7,303 bases of DNA from CANJQH01 sp031368515 (GCA_031368515.1 JANMNW010000339.1:1-7303), one strand, 5' to 3'; positions 1 to 5,870 are shown, counted from the stretch's first letter. Notes: generated from the letters alone by a model not told the origin. Numbers and translations are program-made.

Positions 1-83
1 AGTTCTAGCATAGCACTGTAACCGACGCCATCTGCGGCGGATGCGCCCTGTGCGCCCGCCTTTCAGCCGAGACGAAGCTGCAG

Positions 84-123
84 AAAAATCACGCAGGCGG
101 CGAGCAATCGCCGCCCGCGTGAT
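84..123 (-). terminator. Rho-independent terminator of xylA
   Basis: An inverted repeat at 88-123 pairs 88-94 with 117-123 (ATCACGC/GCGTGAT, 7 bp) and 96-103 with 108-115 (GGCGGCGA/TCGCCGCC, 8 bp). There is one A/C mismatch (95 with 116) and a 4-nt loop at 104-107. Read on the minus strand the stem is followed by TTTTTC (complement of 83-88), so it is a classical intrinsic terminator in that direction only. It lies about 20 bp past the xylA stop codon, which fits it ending the xylA transcript. Confidence 0.9.
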
Positions 124-143
124 CTCGTCGTTGCTTCCACACT

Positions 144-1310
144 CTAACGTGCGCCCAGCAACAGATCGACGACCAGCTGGTCGAGCTGCTCGTAGGGCTG
201 TCCTTTGGCGCTCATGCGCGCGCGGTCGAATTTGACGCCCTTCAAAGCGTTGGCTTTGTCGCGCGAGTATTTGCCAGCATAGGCCTTCATCGAGCCGTCG
301 TCGGCATTGACTAGCTCGAGCAGCCCCTGAATTTCCGGGTCGGCGCGGAAGCGCGCGGCCTTTTCCTTGAGCAGCAGATAGGTGCGCATGCAGCCGCGCG
401 CGAACGCCTTCACGTCGTTGACATCGCTGCTGCGGTAGGCGTGCGCATCGAAGTGCTTCATGCCGTCGTAGCCCACATCCTCGAGGAACTTGACCACAAA
501 GAACGCCTGCTTTAGGTTGTGCGAGCCAAAGCGAAAGTCCTGGTCGAAGCGCGCAAAGTTCTGGTCGTTCAAGTCGACATGAAACAGCTTACCCGCGCCC
601 CAGGCTTCCGCCAGCGCGTGCGAAAAGTTCAATCCGGCCATTTGCTCGTGCGCGAATTCGGGATTGACGCCGACCATCTTCGGCCGGTTGAGCGTCTCGA
701 TGAAGCCCAGCATCGATCCCGTCACGGGAAGAAACAAGTCGCCGCGCGGTTCGTTTGGCTTGGCCTCAAGCGCAAACTTGAGATCGTATTTGTTGTCGAC
801 CGCATAGTCGCACAAAAAGTTCAGCGCGTCTCGAAATCGCTTGCCGGATTCGAGCGCGCTCTTTCCGGAATCGGTGTCTGTGCCTTCGCGCCCTCCCCAG
901 AACACGTAGATCTTTGCGCCGCATTCCACACCCAGGTCGATCGCGCGCATCGTTTTTTGCAGCGCGTACGCCCGCACTTTGGCGTCGTTGCTGGTGAAAG
1001 CGCCATCGCGAAAAACCGGATCGGTAAAAAGATTCGTGGTGGCCATGGGCACCACCAGTCCATTGTCATTGAGCGCCTTCTTAAAGTCGCGCACAATCCT
1101 GCGCTGCTGGGCTGGGGTGGCGTCGATTGGCACCAGGTCGTTGTCGTGAAAGTTCACGCCATACGCGCCAACTTCTGCCAGCAACTCGACGATCTGGACC
1201 GGCGACATGGCCGCGCGCACGGCGTTGCCAAAAGGATCGCGGCCGACATTGCCGACCGTCCACAGTCCGAACGTAAATTTGTCTGAGGGTTTGGGGGAGT
1301 AGTTTGACAT
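144..1310 (-). CDS. xylA: Xylose isomerase, class I (actinobacterial type)
   Basis: The product has 388 residues, the usual length of the short class I xylose (glucose) isomerases of the Streptomyces type. It interconverts D-xylose and D-xylulose, and D-glucose and D-fructose, in the cytoplasm with two divalent metals. The TIM-barrel active site is complete. His55 lies in NFHDND (catalytic base region) with Asp58. The metal ligands are Glu182, Glu218, His221, Asp246, Asp256, Asp258 and Asp288, one residue offset from Streptomyces numbering. The sequence ends in the family-typical LLLGAR. One oddity is that the metal-site signature reads EAKPNEPRGD where the usual form is EPKPNEPRGD. The open frame continues 90 codons further upstream to 1580. 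I chose the ATG at 1310 because MSNYSPKPSDKFTFGLW matches the family N-terminus and a GGAG site sits 6 bp before it. No xylulokinase or sugar transporter is visible nearby, so the physiological substrate is inferred only from family. Confidence 0.96.
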   Translation of the reverse strand: MSNYSPKPSDKFTFGLWTVGNVGRDPFGNAVRAAMSPVQIVELLAEVGAYGVNFHDNDLVPIDATPAQQRRIVRDFKKALNDNGLVVPMATTNLFTDPVFRDGAFTSNDAKVRAYALQKTMRAIDLGVECGAKIYVFWGGREGTDTDSGKSALESGKRFRDALNFLCDYAVDNKYDLKFALEAKPNEPRGDLFLPVTGSMLGFIETLNRPKMVGVNPEFAHEQMAGLNFSHALAEAWGAGKLFHVDLNDQNFARFDQDFRFGSHNLKQAFFVVKFLEDVGYDGMKHFDAHAYRSSDVNDVKAFARGCMRTYLLLKEKAARFRADPEIQGLLELVNADDGSMKAYAGKYSRDKANALKGVKFDRARMSAKGQPYEQLDQLVVDLLLGAR

Positions 1311-1316
1311 ACGGGG

Positions 1317-1320
1317 CTCC
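1317..1320 (-). promoter_or_regulatory. Ribosome binding site of xylA
   Basis: CTCC on the plus strand is GGAG on the minus strand, 6 bp before the ATG at 1308-1310. This site decides the start against the 90-codon in-frame extension upstream, whose first ATG (1580) has no comparable site. Confidence 0.75.
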
Positions 1321-1328
1321 AACCCCAA

Positions 1329-1357
1329 GATATAGGCTAGATGAACCGTTTGCGCAA
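1329..1357 (-). promoter_or_regulatory. Candidate sigma-70-like promoter of xylA
   Basis: On the minus strand TTGCGC (1357-1352) is followed after exactly 17 bp by TATATC (1334-1329). The expected transcript start would be near 1322, just ahead of the GGAG site, leaving a very short leader. The match to TTGACA/TATAAT is partial (3/6 and 4/6). Support comes from a similar arrangement, TTGCGC-N17-TAAACT, ahead of the TrpB2 gene in this window. The hexamers were found by eye, so a chance match is possible. Confidence 0.35.
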
Positions 1358-1358
1358 A
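1349..1358. promoter_or_regulatory. 10-bp perfect palindrome TTTGCGCAAA, possible operator
   Basis: TTTGCGCAAA is a perfect palindrome that overlaps the candidate -35 box of xylA and lies 39 bp upstream of the xylA start. Its position would suit a repressor site for sugar-responsive control. That is inference: no regulator gene is present in the window and the palindrome is short. Confidence 0.25.
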
Positions 1359-1364
1359 TGGGTA

Positions 1365-1574
1365 GAGGCCTTTTTTGCGCCATGTCGCCCGAGTGGATTC
1401 GGCGTGGTTTTCAGTATCACGCATGCCGAACACGCTGCGCGTATGTGGGCGGTTGATGTTGAGGAAATCAAACGCGCGCAGCAGTTCGCCGGGCACGCTG
1501 AACGGCGCTTTGTCCACCGCGAACACATCGGGGTTGAAGCGCTCAACCGCGCCGAAAATCATGTCGTCGCGCAG
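1365..1574 (-). pseudogene. Glycosyltransferase remnant (internal fragment)
   Basis: The minus-strand frame upstream of xylA encodes about 70 residues resembling the middle of a family of predicted glycosyltransferases in which a PDV-x-x-VDK-x-P-x-x-x-x-GEL stretch is followed by a V-x-G-x-RD segment. The visible pieces, in order, are ERFNPDVFAVDKAPF, PGELLRAFDFLN and TRSVFGMRDTENHAES, then TWRKKG. The resemblance is lost after about 1365, where the family would continue into a strand ending in VYG. It is also lost upstream of about 1574, near a stop codon in the loop of the adjacent hairpin (1605-1607). The N-terminal domain and the nucleotide-sugar-binding C-terminal domain are absent, so it cannot work alone. 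The frame has no stop and runs straight into xylA, so a 90-residue XylA extension is formally possible. A decayed gene is more likely. The family call is from memory of sequence patterns, not a search. Confidence 0.6.
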
Positions 1575-1584
1575 ATCCACCAGA

Positions 1585-1631
1585 CAGATACGGGATCTGG
1601 CAGGTCAGCAACCTGCCAGATCCCGTATCTG
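1585..1631. repeat. Perfect inverted repeat: 21-bp stem, 5-nt loop
   Basis: The left arm (1585-1605, beginning CAGATACGGGATC) is exactly reverse-complementary over 21 bp to the right arm (1611-1631, beginning ACCTGCCAGATC). The loop is CAGCA (1606-1610). Pairing stops sharply at both ends (A1584 faces A1632). It lies 60 bp past the TrpB2 stop codon on the minus strand and next to the glycosyltransferase remnant. It could act as a terminator or 3' mRNA-stabilising hairpin for TrpB2, but no T-run follows on either strand, so it is not a canonical intrinsic terminator. Each arm also contains a smaller inverted repeat (AGAT-ACGGG-ATCT). A dispersed palindromic element is the main alternative. Confidence 0.95.
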
Positions 1632-1690
1632 AAGCCGAAAGATGGCGTTGCGCAGCAGCTGTCCAGAATGCGTCAATATGCGAAGTCTGT

Positions 1691-3058
1691 TTATGCCATC
1701 TGCGGCAACTCCGCCTGCGCTTTCTCAATCTCAGCCTGTGGAAGCTCGTAATCCTGGATTTCGCCACGCAGATAGCGGTCGTAGGCGGACATGTCGAAGT
1801 GTCCATGACCGCACAGGTTAAACACGATCGTGCGGCTGACGCCTTCTTCGCGGCATTTGAGGGCTTCGTCGATGGCTCCGCGCACGGCATGCGCCGCTTC
1901 GGGCGCTGGCACGATGCCTTCGGTGCGCGCGAACGTGATGCCGGCTTCAAACGTAGCGCGCTGCTGCACCGCGCGCGCTTCGATCATGCCGGTGCGATAC
2001 AGCTCGCAAATGCTTGACGCCATGCCGTGGTAGCGCAGGCCGCCAGCGTGAATGGGCGCGGGCATGAAGCCGTGGCCCAGCGTGTACATTTTCACCAGCG
2101 GCGTCATCATGCTGGTGTCGCCAAAGTCGTAGGCATACACGCCGCGCGTCAGCGACGGTGCCGCCGCCGGCTCAATGGCCACAACGCGCAGATTCGAGTT
2201 CTTGCCGCGCAGCTTGTCGCCGATAAAGGGGAAGGAGAAGCCGGCGAAGTTGCTGCCGCCGCCGATGCAGCCGACCAGCACATCCGGCTCCACGCCGGCC
2301 ATGTCCAGCTGGCGCTGCGTCTCCATGCCGATGACGGTTTGATGCATCAGCACGTGATTCAGTACCGAACCCAGCGCGTATTTGGTTGGCGTGGGGTTGG
2401 TGACCGCGTCTTCGACCGCCTCACTGATGGCCAACCCGAGCGAGCCGGTGCTGTTGGGGTCTTTGGCTAGCATGGCGCGGCCGGCGTTGGTGTCGAGCGA
2501 CGGCGAAGCGACCACTTTGGCGCCCCAGGTTTCCATCAGGTTGCGGCGATACGGCTTCTGGTCGTAGCTCACGCGCACCATGTAAACCTTGACATCGATG
2601 CCAAATAGTTGGCCGGCGAACGCCAGTGAGCTGCCCCATTGACCGGCGCCGGTTTCTGTGGCGATGCGCTTTACGCCGGCTTGCTTGTTGTAAAAGGCTT
2701 GGGCCACCGCGGTGTTGGGCTTGTGGCTGCCGGCCGGGCTGACTCCCTCGTATTTGTAGAAAATGCGCGCCGGTGTTTGCAGGTGTTTTTCAAGCCGGTG
2801 GGCGCGATACATCGGCGTGGGCCGCCAGATCTTGTAGACGTCGCGAATGGGTTCCGGAATGTCAATGTTCCGTTCCTTGCTTACTTCCTGCAGGATCAGC
2901 TCCATCGGGAAAAGTGGGGCGAGGTCACTGGGCCCGACTGGTTGTTTCGTGCCTGGGTGCAGCACTGCAGGCAGGTCAAATGGCAGATCGGCCTGGATGT
3001 TGTACCAGGTCTTTGGAATATCGGATTCGCTGAGCAGAAACTTGGTTTGATCGGACAT
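1691..3058 (-). CDS. trpB: Tryptophan synthase beta chain, TrpB2 type
   Basis: This 455-residue PLP enzyme of fold type II matches the TrpB2 (TrpB-like) subgroup, which is longer than the canonical beta chain of about 400 residues. It is expected to condense indole with L-serine, or with phosphoserine in some relatives, to give L-tryptophan. Lys113 in GSHKPNTA is the Schiff-base lysine. The catalytic glutamate lies in ETGAGQWG (135-142), and the PLP-phosphate loop is GCIGGGSNFAGF (263-274). GHGHFDMSAY (417-426) is a C-terminal block typical of the subgroup. The start MSDQTKFLLSESDIP fits the family and has AGGAG 4 bp upstream. No trpA or other trp gene is visible, and TrpB2 often occurs away from the trp operon. 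It may therefore salvage indole or work without an alpha partner; that is inference. It is divergent from the hydrolase gene at 3189. Confidence 0.95.
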   Translation of the reverse strand: MSDQTKFLLSESDIPKTWYNIQADLPFDLPAVLHPGTKQPVGPSDLAPLFPMELILQEVSKERNIDIPEPIRDVYKIWRPTPMYRAHRLEKHLQTPARIFYKYEGVSPAGSHKPNTAVAQAFYNKQAGVKRIATETGAGQWGSSLAFAGQLFGIDVKVYMVRVSYDQKPYRRNLMETWGAKVVASPSLDTNAGRAMLAKDPNSTGSLGLAISEAVEDAVTNPTPTKYALGSVLNHVLMHQTVIGMETQRQLDMAGVEPDVLVGCIGGGSNFAGFSFPFIGDKLRGKNSNLRVVAIEPAAAPSLTRGVYAYDFGDTSMMTPLVKMYTLGHGFMPAPIHAGGLRYHGMASSICELYRTGMIEARAVQQRATFEAGITFARTEGIVPAPEAAHAVRGAIDEALKCREEGVSRTIVFNLCGHGHFDMSAYDRYLRGEIQDYELPQAEIEKAQAELPQMA

Positions 3059-3062
3059 ACGG

Positions 3063-3067
3063 CTCCT
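3063..3067 (-). promoter_or_regulatory. Ribosome binding site of the TrpB2 gene
   Basis: CTCCT on the plus strand is AGGAG on the minus strand, 4 bp before the ATG at 3056-3058. The spacing is short. The whole start context, AGGAGCCGTATGTC, closely resembles that of xylA (GGAGCCCCGTATGTC). Confidence 0.7.
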
Positions 3068-3086
3068 GAGCTAGAAATATCTGCGA

Positions 3087-3115
3087 AGTTTACTGGGCTG
3101 ACGCCGGGCGCGCAA
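3087..3115 (-). promoter_or_regulatory. Candidate promoter of the TrpB2 gene
   Basis: On the minus strand TTGCGC (3115-3110) is followed after 17 bp by TAAACT (3092-3087). The transcript would start near 3080, about 22 bp before the ATG, and include the AGGAG site. Matches to the sigma-70 consensus are only partial. The same -35-like hexamer and spacing occur before xylA. Confidence 0.35.
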
Positions 3116-3188
3116 TTGATGCGAAGCTGCCGCTAATATGCGGCTCCGCTTTCAGGTCGGCGTGGAGCAATAGTGATACAGTCGCCCC

Positions 3189-4106
3189 ATGCCCAAGCTT
3201 CTTAAACGCATCCTGAGGATCGTCATTATGTTGATCGCGCTAGTGTTAGCCGGGATCACGGGCGTGATCGCCGTCGACAGCCTTGGCATGCGCGGGCGCG
3301 TGGATGCCTTGACTAACACGCGCATCGCCAACGCCAAGGGTCCGGAGATACGCGCGTATATCGCTCGGCCAGGCACGCCAGGCCCGCATCCGGCAATCAT
3401 TATGGTGCACGAATTCTGGGGCATCCGCAGCGACTTGCAGGGCAAGGCCGACGATCTAGCGGCACGGGGCTATATCGTCGTGGCGCCGGACCTTTTTCGT
3501 GGTCGCACCACGAACAGCGTGCCAAGCGCAATTTACAACGTGGTGTCCAATCCGCCGGAGCAGGTGGACTCCGATGTCGAAGCGGTGTATCAGTGGCTGG
3601 TTCAGCAGCCGGATGTGCAGGCCGATCGCGTCGCGATCATGGGCTTCTGCTTTGGCGGCGGCACATCGATTCGCTACAGCGTGACAAACCCCAAACTCGC
3701 CGCGACCGTCGTTTTCTATGGCACGCCCGTCACCGACCCGCAAAAACTCAAGGGCCTGTCCGGCCCGGTGCTCGGCATCTTTGGCGGTGCGGACACGTCC
3801 ATCCCGACTGATTCCGTGCGGGCGTTTGAAGCCGGGCTAAAAAGCGCCGGGGTTGTCAATGAAATCTCAATTTATGACGGCGAGCCCCATGCATTTGTGA
3901 AAGATATGGAGGGCATCCGCGCAGGCGGCGCTCAGGGGCAGGCTTGGGAACAGCTTGTGAACTTTCTCGACACGCATCTCAAGCATTCGGCCGGCGTTTT
4001 GCACAGTGCTACGGCACAGACGCCTGACCGCAGGCTCGATGTGGGCTATTTGCTGCGTCTGGCGTATGAACATGCCTTTGGCAGCCATGGCGCGCACGGG
4101 AGCTAG
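3189..4106 (+). CDS. Membrane-anchored dienelactone hydrolase family protein
   Basis: The product has 305 residues. Residues 1-10 are basic (PKLLKRILR) and are followed by a hydrophobic segment at about 11-29 with no lipobox and no clear signal-peptidase site. It therefore probably anchors the enzyme with its catalytic domain outside the cytoplasm. Residues 50-265 form an alpha/beta-hydrolase domain of the DLH family. The nucleophile is Cys154 in GFCFGGG, the acid Asp202 in GGADTSIP and the base His234 in GEPHAF. Glu75 in HEFWG matches the conserved glutamate that activates the cysteine in dienelactone hydrolases. The family hydrolyses dienelactones and other esters; the substrate here is unknown. 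A tail of about 40 residues (266-305) after the usual DLH end contains a hydrophobic LLRLAYEHAFG stretch. No good Shine-Dalgarno precedes the ATG; GGAG lies more than 20 bp away. There are no aromatic-degradation genes beside it, so a catabolic role is not supported by context. Confidence 0.9.
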   Translation: MPKLLKRILRIVIMLIALVLAGITGVIAVDSLGMRGRVDALTNTRIANAKGPEIRAYIARPGTPGPHPAIIMVHEFWGIRSDLQGKADDLAARGYIVVAPDLFRGRTTNSVPSAIYNVVSNPPEQVDSDVEAVYQWLVQQPDVQADRVAIMGFCFGGGTSIRYSVTNPKLAATVVFYGTPVTDPQKLKGLSGPVLGIFGGADTSIPTDSVRAFEAGLKSAGVVNEISIYDGEPHAFVKDMEGIRAGGAQGQAWEQLVNFLDTHLKHSAGVLHSATAQTPDRRLDVGYLLRLAYEHAFGSHGAHGS

Positions 4107-4460
4107 CAATCGGGGCGATCACTTTTCACTGACTTTCACCACTCGTTTCAATGGCGATGCGTGTCCTGCTGATCCTGATCGGCACCGAATCTCCGGTCAA
4201 AGGCCAACATCACCCTGGGTTTGGCAATCCTCTACAGCGTGTCTACCGTTCTTTCCATCACATTGAACGTCTGAGGTGGTCAGACGCTGCATCGAAACGG
4301 CCGGCTATTTTTGATCGACGCCTTTCGCGGTGATGGGAAGATGGCCGAGGATGTTTCAACTTGTTCAACTTTGCGCGCATGCGGCGCAAGGGGCAGCGTG
4401 GCACAGAGGGTGTATCGGCGACCGCTCCTGATGCGGCATGAGGTGTGTCTCGCGTCATGT
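4107..4460. other. Intergenic stretch with no recognisable gene
   Basis: This is the first part of the gap between the convergent hydrolase and aminotransferase genes. The short open frames here (60-86 codons) show no family resemblance, no ribosome binding site and no consistent codon pattern. Small features are a 7-bp hairpin at 4268-4286 (CGTCTGA/TCAGACG, loop GGTGG), a TTGCGC/GCGCAA inverted pair at 4371-4389, and a TTCAACT direct repeat near 4354-4370. None is followed by a convincing T-run, so I cannot place terminators for either flanking gene. Confidence 0.6.
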
Positions 4461-4574
4461 CGAGCGCCGTGAGTGATAACGAGTGGCGTGAGGGATGACG
4501 AGCGCCGTGAGTGATGACGAGTGGCGTGAGGGATGACGAGTGACGTGAGTGATAACGAGTGGCGTGAGGGATGA
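4461..4574. repeat. Tandem array: six 19-bp units (three 38-bp dimers)
   Basis: Six contiguous units of exactly 19 bp occupy 4461-4479, 4480-4498, 4499-4517, 4518-4536, 4537-4555 and 4556-4574. The even units (B) are identical: CGAGTGGCGTGAGGGATGA. The odd units (A) vary around CGAGCGCCGTGAGTGATRA, and the third reads CGAGTGACGTGAGTGATAA. The alternation A-B-A-B-A-B shows expansion by a 38-bp dimer. Neither 19 nor 38 is a multiple of three, so the array is not a coding repeat. It ends 28 bp past the aminotransferase stop codon. Its role is unknown: a minisatellite, protein-binding iterons or a transcript-end structure are all possible. Confidence 0.95.
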
Positions 4575-4602
4575 CAGCTACGCCCTTTGTTTGTCCTTAT
4601 CC

Positions 4603-5808
4603 CTATTTGGCTTTCAACACTTGCAGCCGCTCGCGCGCGGCGTTGAGCGTCTCGGGTTTTTTGCAGAAGGCGAAACGCACGATGTTGCGCGCAAGCTCGG
4701 GCTTCGAGAAAAACGGCGAGCCGGGCACGCAGGCTACGCCCACTTCCTTTGCCATGCGCATGCCAAAGGTCAAATCGTCCTGGTCGCTGATGGCGCTGAA
4801 GTCGGCCATCGTGTAGTACGCCCCCTGCGGCACAACCGGCTTGAACCCCACATCGCGTAGCGTTTCAATCATGAAATCGCGGCGCACGGTGTAGTCGGCG
4901 CGCAGCTTGGCGTAGTAGTCGTCGCCCATCTCAAGCATGGCGATGCCGGCCATCTGCAGCGGCGTGGCCGCGCACACGCTCATGAAGTCGTGCGCTTTGC
5001 GAATGCTCACCATCAGGTCTTCCGACGCCAGCGCAAACCCGAGCCGCCAGCCTGTGACGGCGAAGGTCTTGCTCATGCCGCTGATCGTGATCGTGCGGTC
5101 GGCCATGCCGGGCAGGGTGGCGATCGGCGTATGCCGCAGCCCGTCGTAGGTCATGAACTCGTAGATCTCATCGGTGATCGCGATGACGTCGTGCTGCTGG
5201 CACAGTTTGGCGATCAGCTCCAGCTCGGCGCTGTTGAAAACCTTGCCGGTGGGATTGTGCGGCGAGGTGACGATGATGACCTTTGTTCTGGCGTTGAACG
5301 CCTGGGCCAGCTCACTGGGATCGAACCACCACGCGCCCGGCTCGGCCAGGCCGCTGCGCTGGCCGTCGACCGGGGGGCGCAGCGACACAAAGCGCGGCGT
5401 GCTCTGTGTGATGTGGCAGTTGGGGATGTAGCTCTCGTAATACGGCTCGAAGAAAATCACCTCGTCGCCGGGGTCGACGACGCCGAGCATGGCGGCGATC
5501 ATGCACTCGGTCGCGCCGCAGCACACCACGATGTTTTTGTCGGGATCAACATCCATCTCGTAGTGCCGCCGGTAATGCTTTGAAATGGCTTCGCGCAGCG
5601 GCTTGAGCCCCCAGGTCACCGAGTACTGATTGTGATCGGCGTCGATGGCCGCGCGCGCGGCGTCTTTGATCGCCTGCGGCGCGGCGAAATCGGGATAGCC
5701 CTGAGAGAGGTTGATCGCGCCGACGTTGAGCGCGACGCGCGTCATTTCGCGGATGATCGATTCGGGAAAGTGCGAGGTGCGTTGCGCGGTACGCGCGTCG
5801 GTGGACAT
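4603..5808 (-). CDS. Class I/II PLP-dependent aminotransferase
   Basis: This 401-residue fold-type-I aminotransferase resembles the methionine, kynurenine and glutamine transaminase branch (YbdL/KAT-like). That branch moves amino groups from amino acids to 2-oxo acids in the cytoplasm. INLSQGYPDFAAP (32-44) is the branch's substrate-side motif. NPTGK (185-189), DEIYE (213-217) with the PLP-ring Asp213, SGMSKTF with Schiff-base Lys247, GWRLGF with phosphate-binding Arg255, and carboxylate-binding Arg378 in VRFAF are all present. The substrate cannot be fixed from sequence. The open frame extends further upstream to 6174, but that part overlaps the NUDIX gene out of frame. MSTDARTAQ at 5808 is the family-consistent start. 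No Shine-Dalgarno precedes it. Instead a TATAAT box lies only 9 bp upstream of the ATG, which suggests a leaderless transcript, or readthrough from the NUDIX gene past the hairpin at 5824-5870. Confidence 0.95.
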   Translation of the reverse strand: MSTDARTAQRTSHFPESIIREMTRVALNVGAINLSQGYPDFAAPQAIKDAARAAIDADHNQYSVTWGLKPLREAISKHYRRHYEMDVDPDKNIVVCCGATECMIAAMLGVVDPGDEVIFFEPYYESYIPNCHITQSTPRFVSLRPPVDGQRSGLAEPGAWWFDPSELAQAFNARTKVIIVTSPHNPTGKVFNSAELELIAKLCQQHDVIAITDEIYEFMTYDGLRHTPIATLPGMADRTITISGMSKTFAVTGWRLGFALASEDLMVSIRKAHDFMSVCAATPLQMAGIAMLEMGDDYYAKLRADYTVRRDFMIETLRDVGFKPVVPQGAYYTMADFSAISDQDDLTFGMRMAKEVGVACVPGSPFFSKPELARNIVRFAFCKKPETLNAARERLQVLKAK

Positions 5809-5817
5809 ACGACGCGG

Positions 5818-5823
5818 ATTATA
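5818..5823 (-). promoter_or_regulatory. Consensus -10 box (TATAAT) of the aminotransferase gene
   Basis: ATTATA on the plus strand is a perfect TATAAT on the minus strand, ending 9 bp before the ATG at 5808. A start site about 7 bp downstream would fall near 5811, giving a leader of only a few nucleotides. No TTGACA-like hexamer lies 15-20 bp upstream, because that interval is occupied by the perfect hairpin 5824-5870. The box is a 6/6 match, but its use is inferred. Confidence 0.45.
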
Positions 5824-5870
5824 GGGCTGGGAAAGGTCTTGACCTGAAAGGTCAAGACCTTTCCCAGCCC
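5824..5870. repeat. Perfect inverted repeat: 22-bp stem, 3-nt loop
   Basis: The left arm (5824-5845, beginning GGGCTGGGAAAGGTC) pairs exactly over 22 bp with the right arm (5849-5870, ending CTTTCCCAGCCC), with loop GAA. The right arm contains the last codons and the TGA stop (5852-5854) of the NUDIX gene, while the left arm ends directly against the TATAAT box at 5818-5823. As RNA it would be a very stable hairpin closing the NUDIX mRNA or preceding the aminotransferase start. No T-run follows on either strand, so it is not a textbook terminator. Each arm also holds the short inverted pair GGTC-TT-GACC. Confidence 0.95.

Noticed and set aside
36..64. Imperfect hairpin GGCGG..GCGC / GCGC..CCGCC followed by TTTC on the plus strand, possible terminator for a gene left of the window
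   Set aside because: The stem is broken by a 2-nt bulge, the T-run is only three bases, and no plus-strand gene is visible to its left.
519..1286. Long plus-strand open frame of 255 codons antisense to xylA
   Set aside because: It is a high-GC shadow of xylA with no family resemblance; xylA has all its catalytic residues.
1311..1580. XylA start at 1580, giving a 478-residue protein
   Set aside because: The family N-terminus and a GGAG site both point to 1310. The extra 90 residues resemble a glycosyltransferase fragment, not XylA.
1585..1631. Inverted-repeat end of an insertion sequence
   Set aside because: No transposase is present, no second copy of this sequence occurs in the window, and the two arms lie head to head with only 5 nt between them.
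4268..4311. Terminator for the plus-strand hydrolase gene (7-bp hairpin, then TTTTT at about 4307-4311)
   Set aside because: The T-run begins about 20 bp after the stem instead of directly after it, and the stem is short.
4151..4333. Small open frame of 60 codons with a hydrophobic start (MAMRVLLILIG)
   Set aside because: It has no ribosome binding site, no recognisable domain and an overlapping alternative frame. It is not distinguishable from chance in high-GC DNA.
4461..4574. CRISPR array
   Set aside because: The units are directly contiguous with no unique spacers, and no cas gene is present. This is a simple tandem array.
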